Counted from the first letter of the stretch, positions 9,496 through 18,639 are shown. The stretch is 64,000 bases of DNA from Alphaproteobacteria bacterium (GCA_947467345.1 CANIHD010000002.1:116899-180898); one strand, 5' to 3'. A program made the numbers and translations. Notes: generated by a model from the sequence alone, not told the origin.

Positions 9496-10180
9496 GTTGC
9501 GTCAGGCCCTTTGAAGTGAGCTGCAAAATCTTATCGGCCACGGCGGCGGCGCGGTTCGAATGGGTCACCAGCAAAACGCCGGCGCCGGATTCGCGCACCT
9601 CATTGGCGAAGAGATCGAGAATGCGCGTCGCCGTTTCGGGATCGAGATTGCCGGTCGGCTCGTCGGCAAGGATCAGTTTCGGCCGGTGAATGAGCGCGCG
9701 CGCAATCGCCACGCGCTGCAATTCGCCGCCCGAAAGTTGGCGCGGATAGACATGATCCGAACCCTTCAAGCCGACATGCGCCAGCATCTCGCCTGCGCGG
9801 CGCGTCGCGTCATGTGCGGGCAGATTTTGTAAGATAAGCGGCAGCGCCACGTTCTGTGCCAAATTCAGATGGGGCAGAATGTGAAAGGCCTGGAACACGA
9901 AGCCGACGCGGTCGCGCCGGAGCGTGGTGCGCGCATCGTCGTCGAGGGTGTCCAGCGCAACGCCGTCAATGGCGATGCTGCCGGAATCGGCTACGTCCAG
10001 CCCGGCGACGAGGTTGAGCAGCGTCGACTTGCCGACGCCGGACTCGCCCATGACGGCGACGAACTCGCCGGCTTTCAGCGAAAAATCCAGGCCGTCGAAC
10101 AGCACCCGTCCGCCCGGAACCGATTTCCGGAGGGCCTGTAAAGACAGCAAGGAGGGGGGATTTGCCGGCGCACTCTGCAT
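9488..10180 (-). CDS. ABC transporter ATP-binding protein (LolD/MacB type)
   Basis: The nucleotide-binding subunit of the FtsX-type exporter. Walker A is GESGVGKST, the signature is LSGGELQRVAIARAL and Walker B is LILADEP followed by TGNLD, which is typical of the LolD/MacB/FtsE branch. The ORF track begins at a GTG nine bases upstream (10189); I prefer the internal ATG at 10180, giving 230 residues, although no convincing ribosome-binding site separates the two. First gene of the operon with permease and AttH. Confidence 0.9.
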   Translation of the reverse strand: MQSAPANPPSLLSLQALRKSVPGGRVLFDGLDFSLKAGEFVAVMGESGVGKSTLLNLVAGLDVADSGSIAIDGVALDTLDDDARTTLRRDRVGFVFQAFHILPHLNLAQNVALPLILQNLPAHDATRRAGEMLAHVGLKGSDHVYPRQLSGGELQRVAIARALIHRPKLILADEPTGNLDPETATRILDLFANEVRESGAGVLLVTHSNRAAAVADKILQLTSKGLTQRD

Positions 10181-10320
10181 CGGACGCACTCTATAGAGCG
10201 CGTCCGGTGCTGGACAGGACCCGCCTTTGGACCCCGCCTGGATCGGCTTAGGCTTCTATTGTAGCGTTTCGCGGCAAACGCGAGGGCACTAGACCCGGCG
10301 ATGCGGGGAGGGCCTGAAGG

Positions 10321-11331
10321 ATGCAACGCGTATTGCACATCCTGGCGGTTGCGTTGCTGGGCATTCTGGCGGCGCGCAGCGCTGCGGCTGCCGAAAACGC
10401 GGCCGATTTTTTCCGTGGCAAGACCGTCACCTATATCGTTTCAGCGGAGCCGGGCGGCGGCTACGACACCTACGGGCGGCTGCTCGCGCGCTATATGCAG
10501 AAATATCTGCCGGGTACGCGTTTCGTGGTCCGCAATGTCACTGGCGCCGGCAACATCATCGGCGCCAACACGATCTTCGTGGCGCGCCCCGATGGACTGA
10601 CCATCGGCAGTTTCAACACCGGGCTCGTTTACGGTCAGCTTCTCGGCCTGCAAGGAATCCGCTTTAAGCTGAATGAGATGACGTGGATCGGCAAAATGGC
10701 GGAGGAGGGGCGCACCATCGTGCTCTCGAAACGCTCCGGGCTGGACGATGTGCAGGACGTCATCAACGCCAAGGAAACATTGCGCTTCGCTTCCGCCAGT
10801 CTTGGCACAGCGAACCATATGGAATTGTTGATTTTGAAAGAGGCGCTGAAGCTGAATATTCGCCTTGTCCCCGGTATGTCTGGCGGCGACACCGAACTCA
10901 GCATGTTGCGCGGCGACGTGGCGGGCGCGTTGAATGCCGCGAGTTCGCACGATGCTTTCGTCAAACGCGGCGACGGCAAATATGTTCTGGCCATTACGGG
11001 CGATGGCAATGACGTTCCGAACGTGCCGCAGGCGCATGATCTGGTGCGCGATCCGGCGCAATTGCGCCTTCTCCGATTGATGGAAACTGTTGCCGAGTTG
11101 GGGCGCCTTACCGCCGGGCCGCCGGGCATTCTGGCCGAGCGCGTAGAGATGCTCCGCAATGCTTACATGAAAGCCGTGGCGGATCCCGAATTGCTGGCGC
11201 ACGCGAAACAAATCAACATTCCCATTCAGCCGGCGCGCGGCGACGACGTCGCGGTGAAGATTCGTGCAGCTCTGGCGCAGCCGCCGGACGTGGTGGCGCA
11301 TTTGAAACGCGTCGTCGGCGGCGCGGAATAG
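10321..11331 (+). CDS. Tripartite tricarboxylate transporter-type substrate-binding protein (TctC/Bug)
   Basis: A 336-residue periplasmic binding protein with a signal peptide (LLGILAARSAAAAEN) and the TctC/Bug pattern: VTYIVSAEPGGGYDTYGRLL near the mature N-terminus, then VVRNVTGAGNIIGAN. Family members capture carboxylates or aromatic acids for TctAB membrane subunits. No tctA or tctB lies in the window, so this is an orphan receptor that may pair with a distant permease or have a sensing role. The NHL-propeller gene follows 11 bp later and is probably co-transcribed. Confidence 0.88.
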   Translation: MQRVLHILAVALLGILAARSAAAAENAADFFRGKTVTYIVSAEPGGGYDTYGRLLARYMQKYLPGTRFVVRNVTGAGNIIGANTIFVARPDGLTIGSFNTGLVYGQLLGLQGIRFKLNEMTWIGKMAEEGRTIVLSKRSGLDDVQDVINAKETLRFASASLGTANHMELLILKEALKLNIRLVPGMSGGDTELSMLRGDVAGALNAASSHDAFVKRGDGKYVLAITGDGNDVPNVPQAHDLVRDPAQLRLLRLMETVAELGRLTAGPPGILAERVEMLRNAYMKAVADPELLAHAKQINIPIQPARGDDVAVKIRAALAQPPDVVAHLKRVVGGAE

Positions 11332-11342
11332 AGGAAAAAAGT

Positions 11343-12386
11343 ATGCTCATCTCGCGCTCGTCTATGGCGTGTGTCGCCATTGCTCTTGGTGCGTTGATCG
11401 GTCTCGGTGCGGCGCAATCTGCGGTCGGCACGCAATATCGCGCTGTCTATGGCTGGGAGAAAATGCCGGCGGGCCGCAAGCTTGGCGTCGTGACGGGTGT
11501 CATTCCCGATCCCGACGGCAAGCACATGTGGGTTCTTGACCGCTGCGGCGCGAACAATTGTGCCGGCACAAACATCGATCCCATTCTCAAATTCGATCTC
11601 GACGGCAATCTGGTGAAGAGCTTCGGCGGCGGCATCTTCGCCTGGCCGCATGGTTTCTTCCGCGACGCGGACGGTAATTTCTGGGTGACGGAAGGCTCGC
11701 CTGCCACCGACGCGCGTGGCGAAGCGGGGCGCAAGCTAGGCAAAGGCCATGAGGTTTTCAAACTGAGCCCCGAAGGAAAAGTGCTGATGACGCTCGGCAC
11801 GGCGGGCGTCGCGGGCAGCGACGCCACCCATTTCAACGGCCCCTCCGGCGTGGCCGTGGCGAAGAATGGCGACATCTGGATTGTCGATGGCCATCGCGAC
11901 GGCAACAACCGCATGGTGCGTTTCTCCAAGGATGGCCGCTTCATCAAATCATGGGGCGGGGGACCCGACGCGACGAGCGCGGCGCCTGGCCTCTTCAACG
12001 ATCCGCATCACATCACCATCGATTCGGAAGGGCGACTCTTCGTTTCCGACCGCGAGAACAACCGAATTGAGATTTTCGATGGCGAGGGAAATTTCCTGAC
12101 CGAATGGAAACAATTCGGCCGCCCCAGCGCGATCTATATCGACAAGAACGACACGATCTATGTCGCCGACGGCATGTCGGGCGCCGAACATAATCTCGGC
12201 TGGAATCGCGCGATCCGCATCGGCGATGCCAAGACCGGCCGTGTCGATACGCTCATTCCCGACAATCAGGAATACGGACGTGGACAAAGCGGCGTGGAGT
12301 TTCTCGCCACCGATCCGGCGGGGAATATTTATGCCGGCGAAGTCACCCATCAGCGTTTGGTGAAGTATATTCCGACCAAGCCGTAA
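11343..12386 (+). CDS. Exported NHL-repeat six-bladed beta-propeller protein (PAL-like)
   Basis: A 347-residue protein with an N-terminal signal sequence and recurrent NHL blades: HMWVLDRCG, FDLDGNLVKSFGGG, GPSGVAVAKNGDIWIVDG, DPHHITIDSEGRLFVSDREN and the final GNIYAGEVTHQRLVKY. The layout resembles peptidylglycine alpha-hydroxyglycine amidating lyase-type propellers common in Alphaproteobacteria, but catalytic identity cannot be read. ATG follows GAGGAAAAAAGT, a good ribosome-binding site, 11 bp after the TctC gene. Likely periplasmic; ligand or substrate unknown. Confidence 0.8.
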   Translation: MLISRSSMACVAIALGALIGLGAAQSAVGTQYRAVYGWEKMPAGRKLGVVTGVIPDPDGKHMWVLDRCGANNCAGTNIDPILKFDLDGNLVKSFGGGIFAWPHGFFRDADGNFWVTEGSPATDARGEAGRKLGKGHEVFKLSPEGKVLMTLGTAGVAGSDATHFNGPSGVAVAKNGDIWIVDGHRDGNNRMVRFSKDGRFIKSWGGGPDATSAAPGLFNDPHHITIDSEGRLFVSDRENNRIEIFDGEGNFLTEWKQFGRPSAIYIDKNDTIYVADGMSGAEHNLGWNRAIRIGDAKTGRVDTLIPDNQEYGRGQSGVEFLATDPAGNIYAGEVTHQRLVKYIPTKP

Positions 12387-12488
12387 CTAAGTCGTTGCCG
12401 TATGGCCTGTGGACCAGTCAAAATACGGCCATATTCAACGGATATTTGCGCTAATGCCGTCGATGCGCTGCGGAGGCGCGAGCTTGAA

Positions 12489-13457
12489 ATGAAATCTCTT
12501 CTATCGGTCCTTCGCGTGTTGCCGATTTTTGTTCTGTCGGCTTGTGCAACAACCGACGCCTCCAATGACAGTGACAAACCGATTGTCGAACTTCGGACGA
12601 ATTGTACGCGCGCCGAATCTGTTGAAATCGATATAGGGAAATTCTCCACGAATCCTGAACCCTATATAGGCCGATGCGTTCACGCACGTGGGATTATTGC
12701 CGATCGGAGCTTCTTCCCAAGCTTGCAAGTGATGTACAATTCCCGAATTCCACCTGAGCGAAAAATTGCCATCTCTGGTGACAATGAAACGCTCTGGGGA
12801 ATGCGCAAATTTGTCGACATCGTGGCATTCGCTTACTCGTGCCAGGAGCTTGGTCGCTCGGCGCAAGCGAAAGCAGATCGGCAAGACGCTGATTTAAGCG
12901 CACGCGGCGAGGAAGCTGGAACACTGGTCTTCATAGCCGGTAATTGCCATTACTTTAGCAGTCCGGTTCTTCATGTTTCGGAAAGGGCACCAGTGGAAGG
13001 AGAGCCCGTTCGGCTGACCGGCGCATCCACCGGTCGATCATTTGGAAACTTAATTGAAATACAGACCACTTCGCCCTCTGCTCGCACAATCCGCGATCAC
13101 ATTCAGACACGCCTCGATTTTATCCGCGCCCGAGATTTTGATGGATTGAAGAATTTCATGCGTGCGGACGGCTTGTCGGAAGAAGACGCACAGGAAGCAA
13201 TTAGATACCTCGTTCTGGAAAACGATGCGCCCTTTGCCTTCCTTGCAGGGGTTTCGACGCCACCGGTGGTGCGCTATTTTGGTATCAAAGGTGAGCCTCG
13301 TAGCGCTCGAAATTTTGATAGCTATCGGTGTGTTTGCAAGACCGCTGATTGCGAAGGTCTATGGCCGATCAGTTCGTTGGACACGGAGAAAAGGCCCGAA
13401 TGGCCTTATTCCTGCAGGCATGTACGAGGCATAGAAGGTGACGTTTATCTCGACTAG
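12489..13457 (+). CDS. Putative lipoprotein of unknown function
   Basis: The track ORF begins at 12402, but the internal ATG at 12489 gives a clean lipoprotein signal, MKSLLSVLRVLPIFVLSAC, with Cys at the lipobox; a GGAGG lies 13 bases upstream. The mature part (322 residues in total) has several Cys residues (RCVCKTADC, YSCRHVRG) and no domain I recognise. Base composition is visibly more AT-rich and codon choice less GC-biased than in both flanking NHL genes, which suggests separate acquisition. It separates two propeller genes that face each other. Confidence 0.7.
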   Translation: MKSLLSVLRVLPIFVLSACATTDASNDSDKPIVELRTNCTRAESVEIDIGKFSTNPEPYIGRCVHARGIIADRSFFPSLQVMYNSRIPPERKIAISGDNETLWGMRKFVDIVAFAYSCQELGRSAQAKADRQDADLSARGEEAGTLVFIAGNCHYFSSPVLHVSERAPVEGEPVRLTGASTGRSFGNLIEIQTTSPSARTIRDHIQTRLDFIRARDFDGLKNFMRADGLSEEDAQEAIRYLVLENDAPFAFLAGVSTPPVVRYFGIKGEPRSARNFDSYRCVCKTADCEGLWPISSLDTEKRPEWPYSCRHVRGIEGDVYLD

Positions 13458-13477
13458 GCCCTGTAAGATCCGTTAGA

Positions 13478-14575
13478 TTAGCGCCGAGGCGCGCCGTTGG
13501 TCGGCGCCCATTTCTGCACGCGTTTTCCGTTGTCGACTTCGGTTGTGTAGAGATTGCCGCGTGAATCGGCGGCGATATTGTGCACCCAGTGCAGCTGCCC
13601 GGCCATGCGCCCGGGATGGCCGAACGTGCTCATCACCACGCCGTCGCTGCGGCGGATCACGCGCATCTCGTTATTGGTGCCGTCCACCATGATCAAATAG
13701 GTCTGATTGGCGTCAGGCCACAACACCATGTCCCACGCTGAGCCCGATCCTTGCGTCGTCGGCGCATAGATGAATTCGCGCACATAGGTACCGTCGCGGC
13801 GAAACACCTGCACGCGATTGTTGGAGCGATCGCAGATATATACCATTCCGTCATTCGCCAGCTTCACGCAATGCACCGGATTGGCGAATTGCTGCGAGGC
13901 GGGGTTGAACAAAGGCACCATAGCGTCGCTTGGCACTTTGCCATAGGCACCCCAATGGCGCTTGTAAGCGCCGGTGGCGTTATCGAATACGATGACGCGG
14001 TGATTGCCGTAGCCGTCGGCGACGAACAACTCATTTGCCGCTTGATCGATGGCGAAATCCGCCGGGCGTCCGAACCGTTTCGTATCGGCGCTTCCGGTGC
14101 CCGCGCCTGATGAACCGATCTGCAGCAGAAAACGTCCTTCGGGCGAGAACTTCAAAGCCTGCCCGTCATTCATACCGTTACCGCCGATCCAGACATTGCC
14201 TTGATGATCGATGCGGATGCCGTGCTCATTTTGTGGCCATTGAAAGCCGGTGCCGGGTCCGCCCCACGAACGCACAACATTGCCTTCGGAATCGAACACG
14301 ATCACTGGCGGCGCCGGCACGCAGCATTTGGAGCGGGGTGGCGTCAGCGTTGCGCCTTTTTCATCATCGGTGAGCGAGCCGGGGCGCTGGATGATCCAGA
14401 CATTGTCTTGTGCATCGGTGGCGACGCCCGCGATCTGGCCCAAAATCCAATTGTTCGGCAGCGTCTTCGGCCATGTCGGCACCACGGCGAATTCCGGTCC
14501 CTCGGCGAACGCGCCTGTTGCACATGCGAGCAGAAAACCCAGACTTGCAGCGAAGAGTTTGGTGCGCATCCCCAT
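13478..14575 (-). CDS. Exported NHL-repeat beta-propeller protein
   Basis: A 365-residue protein with a signal peptide (LFAASLGFLLACATGAFAEG) and NHL blades such as GIRIDHQGNVWIGGNG, LFVADGYGNHRVIVFDN, VYICDRSNNRVQVFRRDG and NLYTTEVDNGKRVQKW. It is a distant relative of the propeller at 11343. An alternative ATG six bases downstream (14569) is equally placed behind AGAGG/GGGG. The gene is divergent from the TAT flavoprotein with a 133-bp shared upstream region; propeller plus redox enzyme suggests an accessory or electron-transfer partner, but this is inference. Confidence 0.8.
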   Translation of the reverse strand: MGMRTKLFAASLGFLLACATGAFAEGPEFAVVPTWPKTLPNNWILGQIAGVATDAQDNVWIIQRPGSLTDDEKGATLTPPRSKCCVPAPPVIVFDSEGNVVRSWGGPGTGFQWPQNEHGIRIDHQGNVWIGGNGMNDGQALKFSPEGRFLLQIGSSGAGTGSADTKRFGRPADFAIDQAANELFVADGYGNHRVIVFDNATGAYKRHWGAYGKVPSDAMVPLFNPASQQFANPVHCVKLANDGMVYICDRSNNRVQVFRRDGTYVREFIYAPTTQGSGSAWDMVLWPDANQTYLIMVDGTNNEMRVIRRSDGVVMSTFGHPGRMAGQLHWVHNIAADSRGNLYTTEVDNGKRVQKWAPTNGAPRR

Positions 14576-14708
14576 TACCTCTTTTTATTTCTGGAGCGAT
14601 GGTCGCATGCGCCAATCCTCGTTGCCAAGCGGCGAAACTCGTCCGACAATCCGCGAAACGATCTCGCGCCTGCGAGACAGAAACGCATCGCTTCGGCCGG
14701 GGGGCAGC

Positions 14709-16487
14709 ATGGGCATTTCTCGTAGAGACATAATCAAAACCACCGCCATCGCGGGCGCCGGCGCTGTTGCCGGTGGTGTGATCGGCGCGCGCGTGGCAGC
14801 ACAGCCGGCAGGCCCAGCGCCGCTGACATGGGATCGTGAGGCCGATGTCGTTGTTATCGGCTCGGGCGCAACCGGATTGACGGCCGCTTTGCGCGCCCGC
14901 CAAGCCGGCGCGTCGGTGATTGTTGTCGAGGTGAACAGCGATATTGGCGGCCACGCCATTTGCAGCGGCGCCAATCTTCCCCTTGGCGGCGGTACGAGTT
15001 TTCAGAAACGCGCCGGCATCGAAGATTCCGCCGATCTGGTGTTTCGCGATCTCACCGATTGGTCGATCGTTCAACCGAATGGTTTTCCCGATTACCGTTA
15101 CAATGACCGCGAAATCATTCGCGCCTTTGCCGACAATTGCGCCCCGACCTTCGAATGGCTGGTCGGCCTCGGCGTCAAATTCATTAAGGACACGCCGGAT
15201 GGGCGTGCGGGCAGCTCGCACGGCAATTCGGTGCCGCGGCAAATGCATGTCGCGATTCAGCATTATCCCCGTGTGCAGACCGGCACGCCAATGCCGCAAG
15301 AAGAACAAATGACGTTCCAATCCGGCAACGGGTTGATGCGCCCCATAGAAGAGGGCGCGCGCAAAGCCGGCGTCGAAATTCTTCTCGAACACCGCATGAC
15401 CGCGCTGCATCGTGAAAGTCCTCATGCCGGGCGGATTCTTGGTATCGCCGCGGAGCATAACGGCGCGAAGCTGAACATCCGCGCCCGCAAGGCGGTGGTG
15501 CTGGGCACTGGCGGCTCAACAGGCAACGTCAATTTCCGGCGTATGTTCGATCCGCGTTTGACGGAGGAATATTGCGGCCTCGCCGGTATGCCGTGGTCGG
15601 ATCAGGACGCCAGCGGCGAGCTTGCCGGCATGGCGGTCGGCGCCGCGCTGTGGGGCCTTTACAACCAAACGGCTGAGCTAGGTTCCGTTCTCACAAAAGC
15701 CGGCAGCATCGGCTGCCAATATGGCTACGTGAATCTCACCTGGTACCCGGGTAGCCGCGTGTTCGACAAAGCGGGCTCGCAAGGGCTGGAAGTCGCCGAT
15801 TGGCAAAACGTCATCATGGTCAACATGCTCGGCAAGCGCTTTTATGACGAAACCGGAGATGATTTCACCGGCAACCAATACAATCAGGTCAAGAATTACG
15901 TTCAGGATTCATACCTGAATGCGAAGAACATGCCTTTCAACCCGAACAATTTTCTCAACGCAGCGATGGCGGGTATCGGCGATGGCCATAATGGCGGCGG
16001 ACCGATCTGGGCGATATTCGATGCCGATGCCGCGGCGCGCGAGAAATGGAATCCCACGCCGCCTTTCGTCGATGTCGCGAACGGATTTTTCTTCAGCGCC
16101 GACAGCGTTGCCGATCTCGCTGGCAAGATCGCGATGAAATATCAGCGCGTGCCGATGCCGCCCGCCGATCTGGAGGCGACGGTGGCGCGCTACAATTCCT
16201 TCGTCGATATCGGCGTCGATGCCGATTTTGGCAAGCCGGCACCCAAATACAAAATCGCTACGCCGCCATTCTATGCCGCGTGGTCGACACCGGTGCTGCA
16301 CGACACGCGCGCCGGACTTCGCATCAATGCCAAATGCCAGGTGGTGGATATGAACGGCGCGGTCATTCCCGGCCTCTATTGCGGCGGGGAATCAGCGGGC
16401 GGTTTCAGCATGCACGGCTTGGCGCGCGCCACCTGCCAAGGCTTCATCGCCGGTGCCGAAGCTGCAGCGGAAACCGTTTCCGCCTAA
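14709..16487 (+). CDS. TAT-exported FAD-dependent oxidoreductase (FAD_binding_2 type)
   Basis: The ORF runs from 14250, but ATG at 14709 gives a twin-arginine leader (ISRRDIIKTTAIAGAGAVAGG) and is preceded by GGGGGGCAGC. Mature protein: Rossmann FAD motif VVVIGSGATGLTAALRA with a downstream acidic VVEVNSDIGGHA, and a C-terminal FAD motif GLYCGGESAGGFSMHG. It resembles the fumarate reductase/3-ketosteroid dehydrogenase flavoprotein superfamily (592 residues here). TAT export fits a folded cofactor-bound enzyme acting in the periplasm. Substrate unknown; no haem-binding CXXCH is present. Confidence 0.82.
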   Translation: MGISRRDIIKTTAIAGAGAVAGGVIGARVAAQPAGPAPLTWDREADVVVIGSGATGLTAALRARQAGASVIVVEVNSDIGGHAICSGANLPLGGGTSFQKRAGIEDSADLVFRDLTDWSIVQPNGFPDYRYNDREIIRAFADNCAPTFEWLVGLGVKFIKDTPDGRAGSSHGNSVPRQMHVAIQHYPRVQTGTPMPQEEQMTFQSGNGLMRPIEEGARKAGVEILLEHRMTALHRESPHAGRILGIAAEHNGAKLNIRARKAVVLGTGGSTGNVNFRRMFDPRLTEEYCGLAGMPWSDQDASGELAGMAVGAALWGLYNQTAELGSVLTKAGSIGCQYGYVNLTWYPGSRVFDKAGSQGLEVADWQNVIMVNMLGKRFYDETGDDFTGNQYNQVKNYVQDSYLNAKNMPFNPNNFLNAAMAGIGDGHNGGGPIWAIFDADAAAREKWNPTPPFVDVANGFFFSADSVADLAGKIAMKYQRVPMPPADLEATVARYNSFVDIGVDADFGKPAPKYKIATPPFYAAWSTPVLHDTRAGLRINAKCQVVDMNGAVIPGLYCGGESAGGFSMHGLARATCQGFIAGAEAAAETVSA

Positions 16488-16497
16488 CCCAAAAGAA

Positions 16498-16528
16498 AAC
16501 GGCCGGGCGCGCGATGCACCCGGCCGTT
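16498..16528. terminator. Bidirectional hairpin terminator
   Basis: Perfect 10-bp inverted repeat AACGGCCGGG / CCCGGCCGTT with an 11-base loop. It sits between the convergent flavoprotein and secreted-paralog genes. Read on the minus strand it is followed by TTCTTTTGGG, so it best serves the minus-strand tandem paralogs; on the plus strand the stem is followed by TTTAAAAAA. Confidence 0.75.
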
Positions 16529-16553
16529 TAAAAAACCGAAACGCGAGGTTGAG

Positions 16554-17144
16554 TTAACCGCCGCCGGCCGGCGTGTTGCCGCGCGCGCGCGTGACGCCGT
16601 CGTCATTGTAACGGATGACCATGCCCTTATCGTCCAGCACCTGTAGCGAGACCTGGAACGCCGCGGGAGGCGGTGAACTTCCGGGCACGGTTGCCTCAAG
16701 CAAATAAAGGCGCTTGTCCTGCATGTGCATCACGCTCTGCGAGAAATATTTCTTGCCATCGGGCATGTTGATCTGCAGCTGGTGGCCGTCGATCTTGTCG
16801 ATATGCGCATAAGCGTCGAACACGATCTTCCCGGCGAGGTGTGCATCCCGTGAGAGATGCGCCACATGCGCATTCGCGCCCTTCAAATCGTTATATTCAG
16901 GCGAGCTGTTATAATTGATCACCGTCACCGTATAGACGCTGTCGCCGCGCGTTGAGGTGTACTTCTTCGCCGGAACCGAGAAGCCGTATTCGGTCTCAAA
17001 CATGATGTTTTCGACCTTCGGCTCACTCGGCAGATTGACGTAGAATTTCTCAGTCTTGTCGGTGTAGCCAATCCAATCCTGGGCGTAGGCGGCGCCCGCA
17101 CAGAGAACCGCGAGCGACAGAACCGCAAACATCTTCAGGCGCAT
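16554..17144 (-). CDS. Small secreted protein, tandem paralog 1
   Basis: A 196-residue exported protein: signal peptide ending AGAAYAQDW, then the family pattern WIxYTDKTEKFYVNLPSEPK and, near the C-terminus, SPPPAAFQVSLQVLDDKG before a Gly-rich tail. It shares these blocks with the next two genes upstream, so the three arose by tandem duplication. SD GGGAAG precedes the ATG. I recognise no enzymatic domain; the pattern of aromatic-V-N-x-P blocks suggests a small beta-rich periplasmic domain. Confidence 0.78.
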   Translation of the reverse strand: MRLKMFAVLSLAVLCAGAAYAQDWIGYTDKTEKFYVNLPSEPKVENIMFETEYGFSVPAKKYTSTRGDSVYTVTVINYNSSPEYNDLKGANAHVAHLSRDAHLAGKIVFDAYAHIDKIDGHQLQINMPDGKKYFSQSVMHMQDKRLYLLEATVPGSSPPPAAFQVSLQVLDDKGMVIRYNDDGVTRARGNTPAGGG

Positions 17145-17220
17145 GATACTTCCCTTTCGAAGAGTGGCCGGTTCACCGGCCTGGCAATTTTATCGTTCGT
17201 CACTTTTATCGTTCGTCCAA

Positions 17221-17850
17221 TTAACGTCCGGCTGCGGCCGGTGCTGCTGGGGCGGGCACTGCTGCTGCAGCAGGAGCGCCGCCACCACGGCCGGCGCGGG
17301 TCACGCCATCTGCCTGATAGCGAATGGGGCGTCCTTCATCGTCCAGAATTTGCAGCGAGACTTGGAAGGCCGCCGGTGGCGGCTGGCCGGGCGGCGTGCG
17401 CGCTTCCAGAATATAGAGCCGCTTATCCTGCTTATGCATATGGATTTCGGCCCAGTATTTGTGCCCATCCGCTTCGTTGATCTGGATCTGCAGCCCGTCG
17501 ATCATGTCGATCTGCGCGAAAGCGTCGTAAACGATTTTGCCTTCGTGGGTTTCGCGGATGTTATGCGCGGCAAAAGCCACCGAGCCCAGCGCATCCATCA
17601 CTTCAGGCGTCTTGGCGTAATTCACCACGGTCACGGAGTACGACGCTTCACCCCGCGTTGCGGTGAACTTCTTGGCCGAGACTGTGAAGCCATATTCAGA
17701 TTCATAGGGGAATTCTTCGACCTTTGGCTGCGCTGGAAAATTGACGAAGAATTTCTCCGTCCGTTCGGTGAAGTCGATCCAATCCTGCGCATAGGCTGCG
17801 CCGGCAAACATGACAAGCGCCGCGGCGGCGGCCAGCTTGAACATATGCAT
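17221..17850 (-). CDS. Small secreted protein, tandem paralog 2
   Basis: A 209-residue paralog of its neighbours. The ORF track starts at a TTG (17856); the ATG at 17850 is better because GGGAGGGG stands six bases before it. Signal peptide FAGAAYAQDW, shared blocks WIDFTERTEKFFVNFPAQPK and QPPPAAFQVSLQILDDEG, then a longer low-complexity Ala/Pro tail (AAAVPAPAAPAAAGR) absent in the other two. That tail may be a linker or cell-wall-associated segment. Function unknown. Confidence 0.78.
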   Translation of the reverse strand: MHMFKLAAAAALVMFAGAAYAQDWIDFTERTEKFFVNFPAQPKVEEFPYESEYGFTVSAKKFTATRGEASYSVTVVNYAKTPEVMDALGSVAFAAHNIRETHEGKIVYDAFAQIDMIDGLQIQINEADGHKYWAEIHMHKQDKRLYILEARTPPGQPPPAAFQVSLQILDDEGRPIRYQADGVTRAGRGGGAPAAAAVPAPAAPAAAGR

Positions 17851-17901
17851 GAACAACCCCTCCCGAATGGGCCCAACCGATGGGCTGCATTCATTTTTTG
17901 A

Positions 17902-18486
17902 CTATTGAGCGCCTGCCGCGCCGCGCAAGACGCGGGTCCGGTTTCCGTCGGCGTCGATATTGTAGCGAACGCCGCGCCCCTCTTCGTCGAGGATCGACAG
18001 CGAGGCTTGGAACAGAGCCGGCGGCGGTTGTCCCGCCGCGACATCGGCTTCGAGAACATAGAGCCGGCTCTTGTGCAGATGGATCGCGATAAAGAGGCGG
18101 CGTTTGTCAGGCCGCGTGAATTGCAGCTGATGCCCCTCGATGCGGTCGATCTGAGCAAACGCATCATAGGTAAGTTCGCTGCCCTTCTCACGCTCGCGGA
18201 AGAGGTGCGCCAAATAAGCGTAAGAGCCGCGCACGTCAGTGACTTCGGCGTCGAGATAATTCCACACCGTCACGTAGTAATGATTGTTGCGTTGGTTGGC
18301 GGTGTATTTCTTGCCGGTCAGCATGGCGCCGTATTCCGACTCCATGGTCACGTCTTCGATCTTCGGTTGTTCCGGAAGATTGACCGAGAACATTTCGGCT
18401 TTATCGGTGAATTCGATCCAATCCTGCGCGAATGCGGCGGTGGTCAGTGCCACCAAGGCTGCCAAGACGATTCCAACGCGGTGCAT
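17902..18486 (-). CDS. Small secreted protein, tandem paralog 3
   Basis: First gene of the tandem set, 194 residues, with a signal peptide (LVALTTAAFAQDW), core WIEFTDKAEMFSVNLPEQPK and C-terminal QPPPALFQASLSILDEEG. It has diverged more from the other two, lacking the SAKK/PAKK region spacing. A strong ribosome-binding site CAGGAGGGAATA precedes the ATG. The three genes run in one direction with gaps of 45-76 bp and are probably one operon ending at the hairpin near 16.5 kb. Confidence 0.78.
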   Translation of the reverse strand: MHRVGIVLAALVALTTAAFAQDWIEFTDKAEMFSVNLPEQPKIEDVTMESEYGAMLTGKKYTANQRNNHYYVTVWNYLDAEVTDVRGSYAYLAHLFREREKGSELTYDAFAQIDRIEGHQLQFTRPDKRRLFIAIHLHKSRLYVLEADVAAGQPPPALFQASLSILDEEGRGVRYNIDADGNRTRVLRGAAGAQ

Positions 18487-18639
18487 TATTCCCTCCTGAA
18501 GCTATTTTCCTGGAATTCTTTTGCAGGACAATGCCACGAAACTCGGCCCTTGTCGTCCCTTTCAAGCCTCTGTGAAGGCTGGGATTCCTGTCCTGGTACA
18601 GTTTCGACACAACCGCTGGAAGGCGTTAGCCCGATAATA

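Noticed and set aside
14250-14708. Upstream extension of the flavoprotein ORF
   Set aside because: Contains no conserved sequence, covers the divergent propeller gene, and the TAT leader with ribosome-binding site starts at 14709.
14364-15458. 364-residue minus-strand ORF over the flavoprotein start
   Set aside because: Overlaps both the propeller gene and the TAT flavoprotein, which carry convincing signals and motifs.
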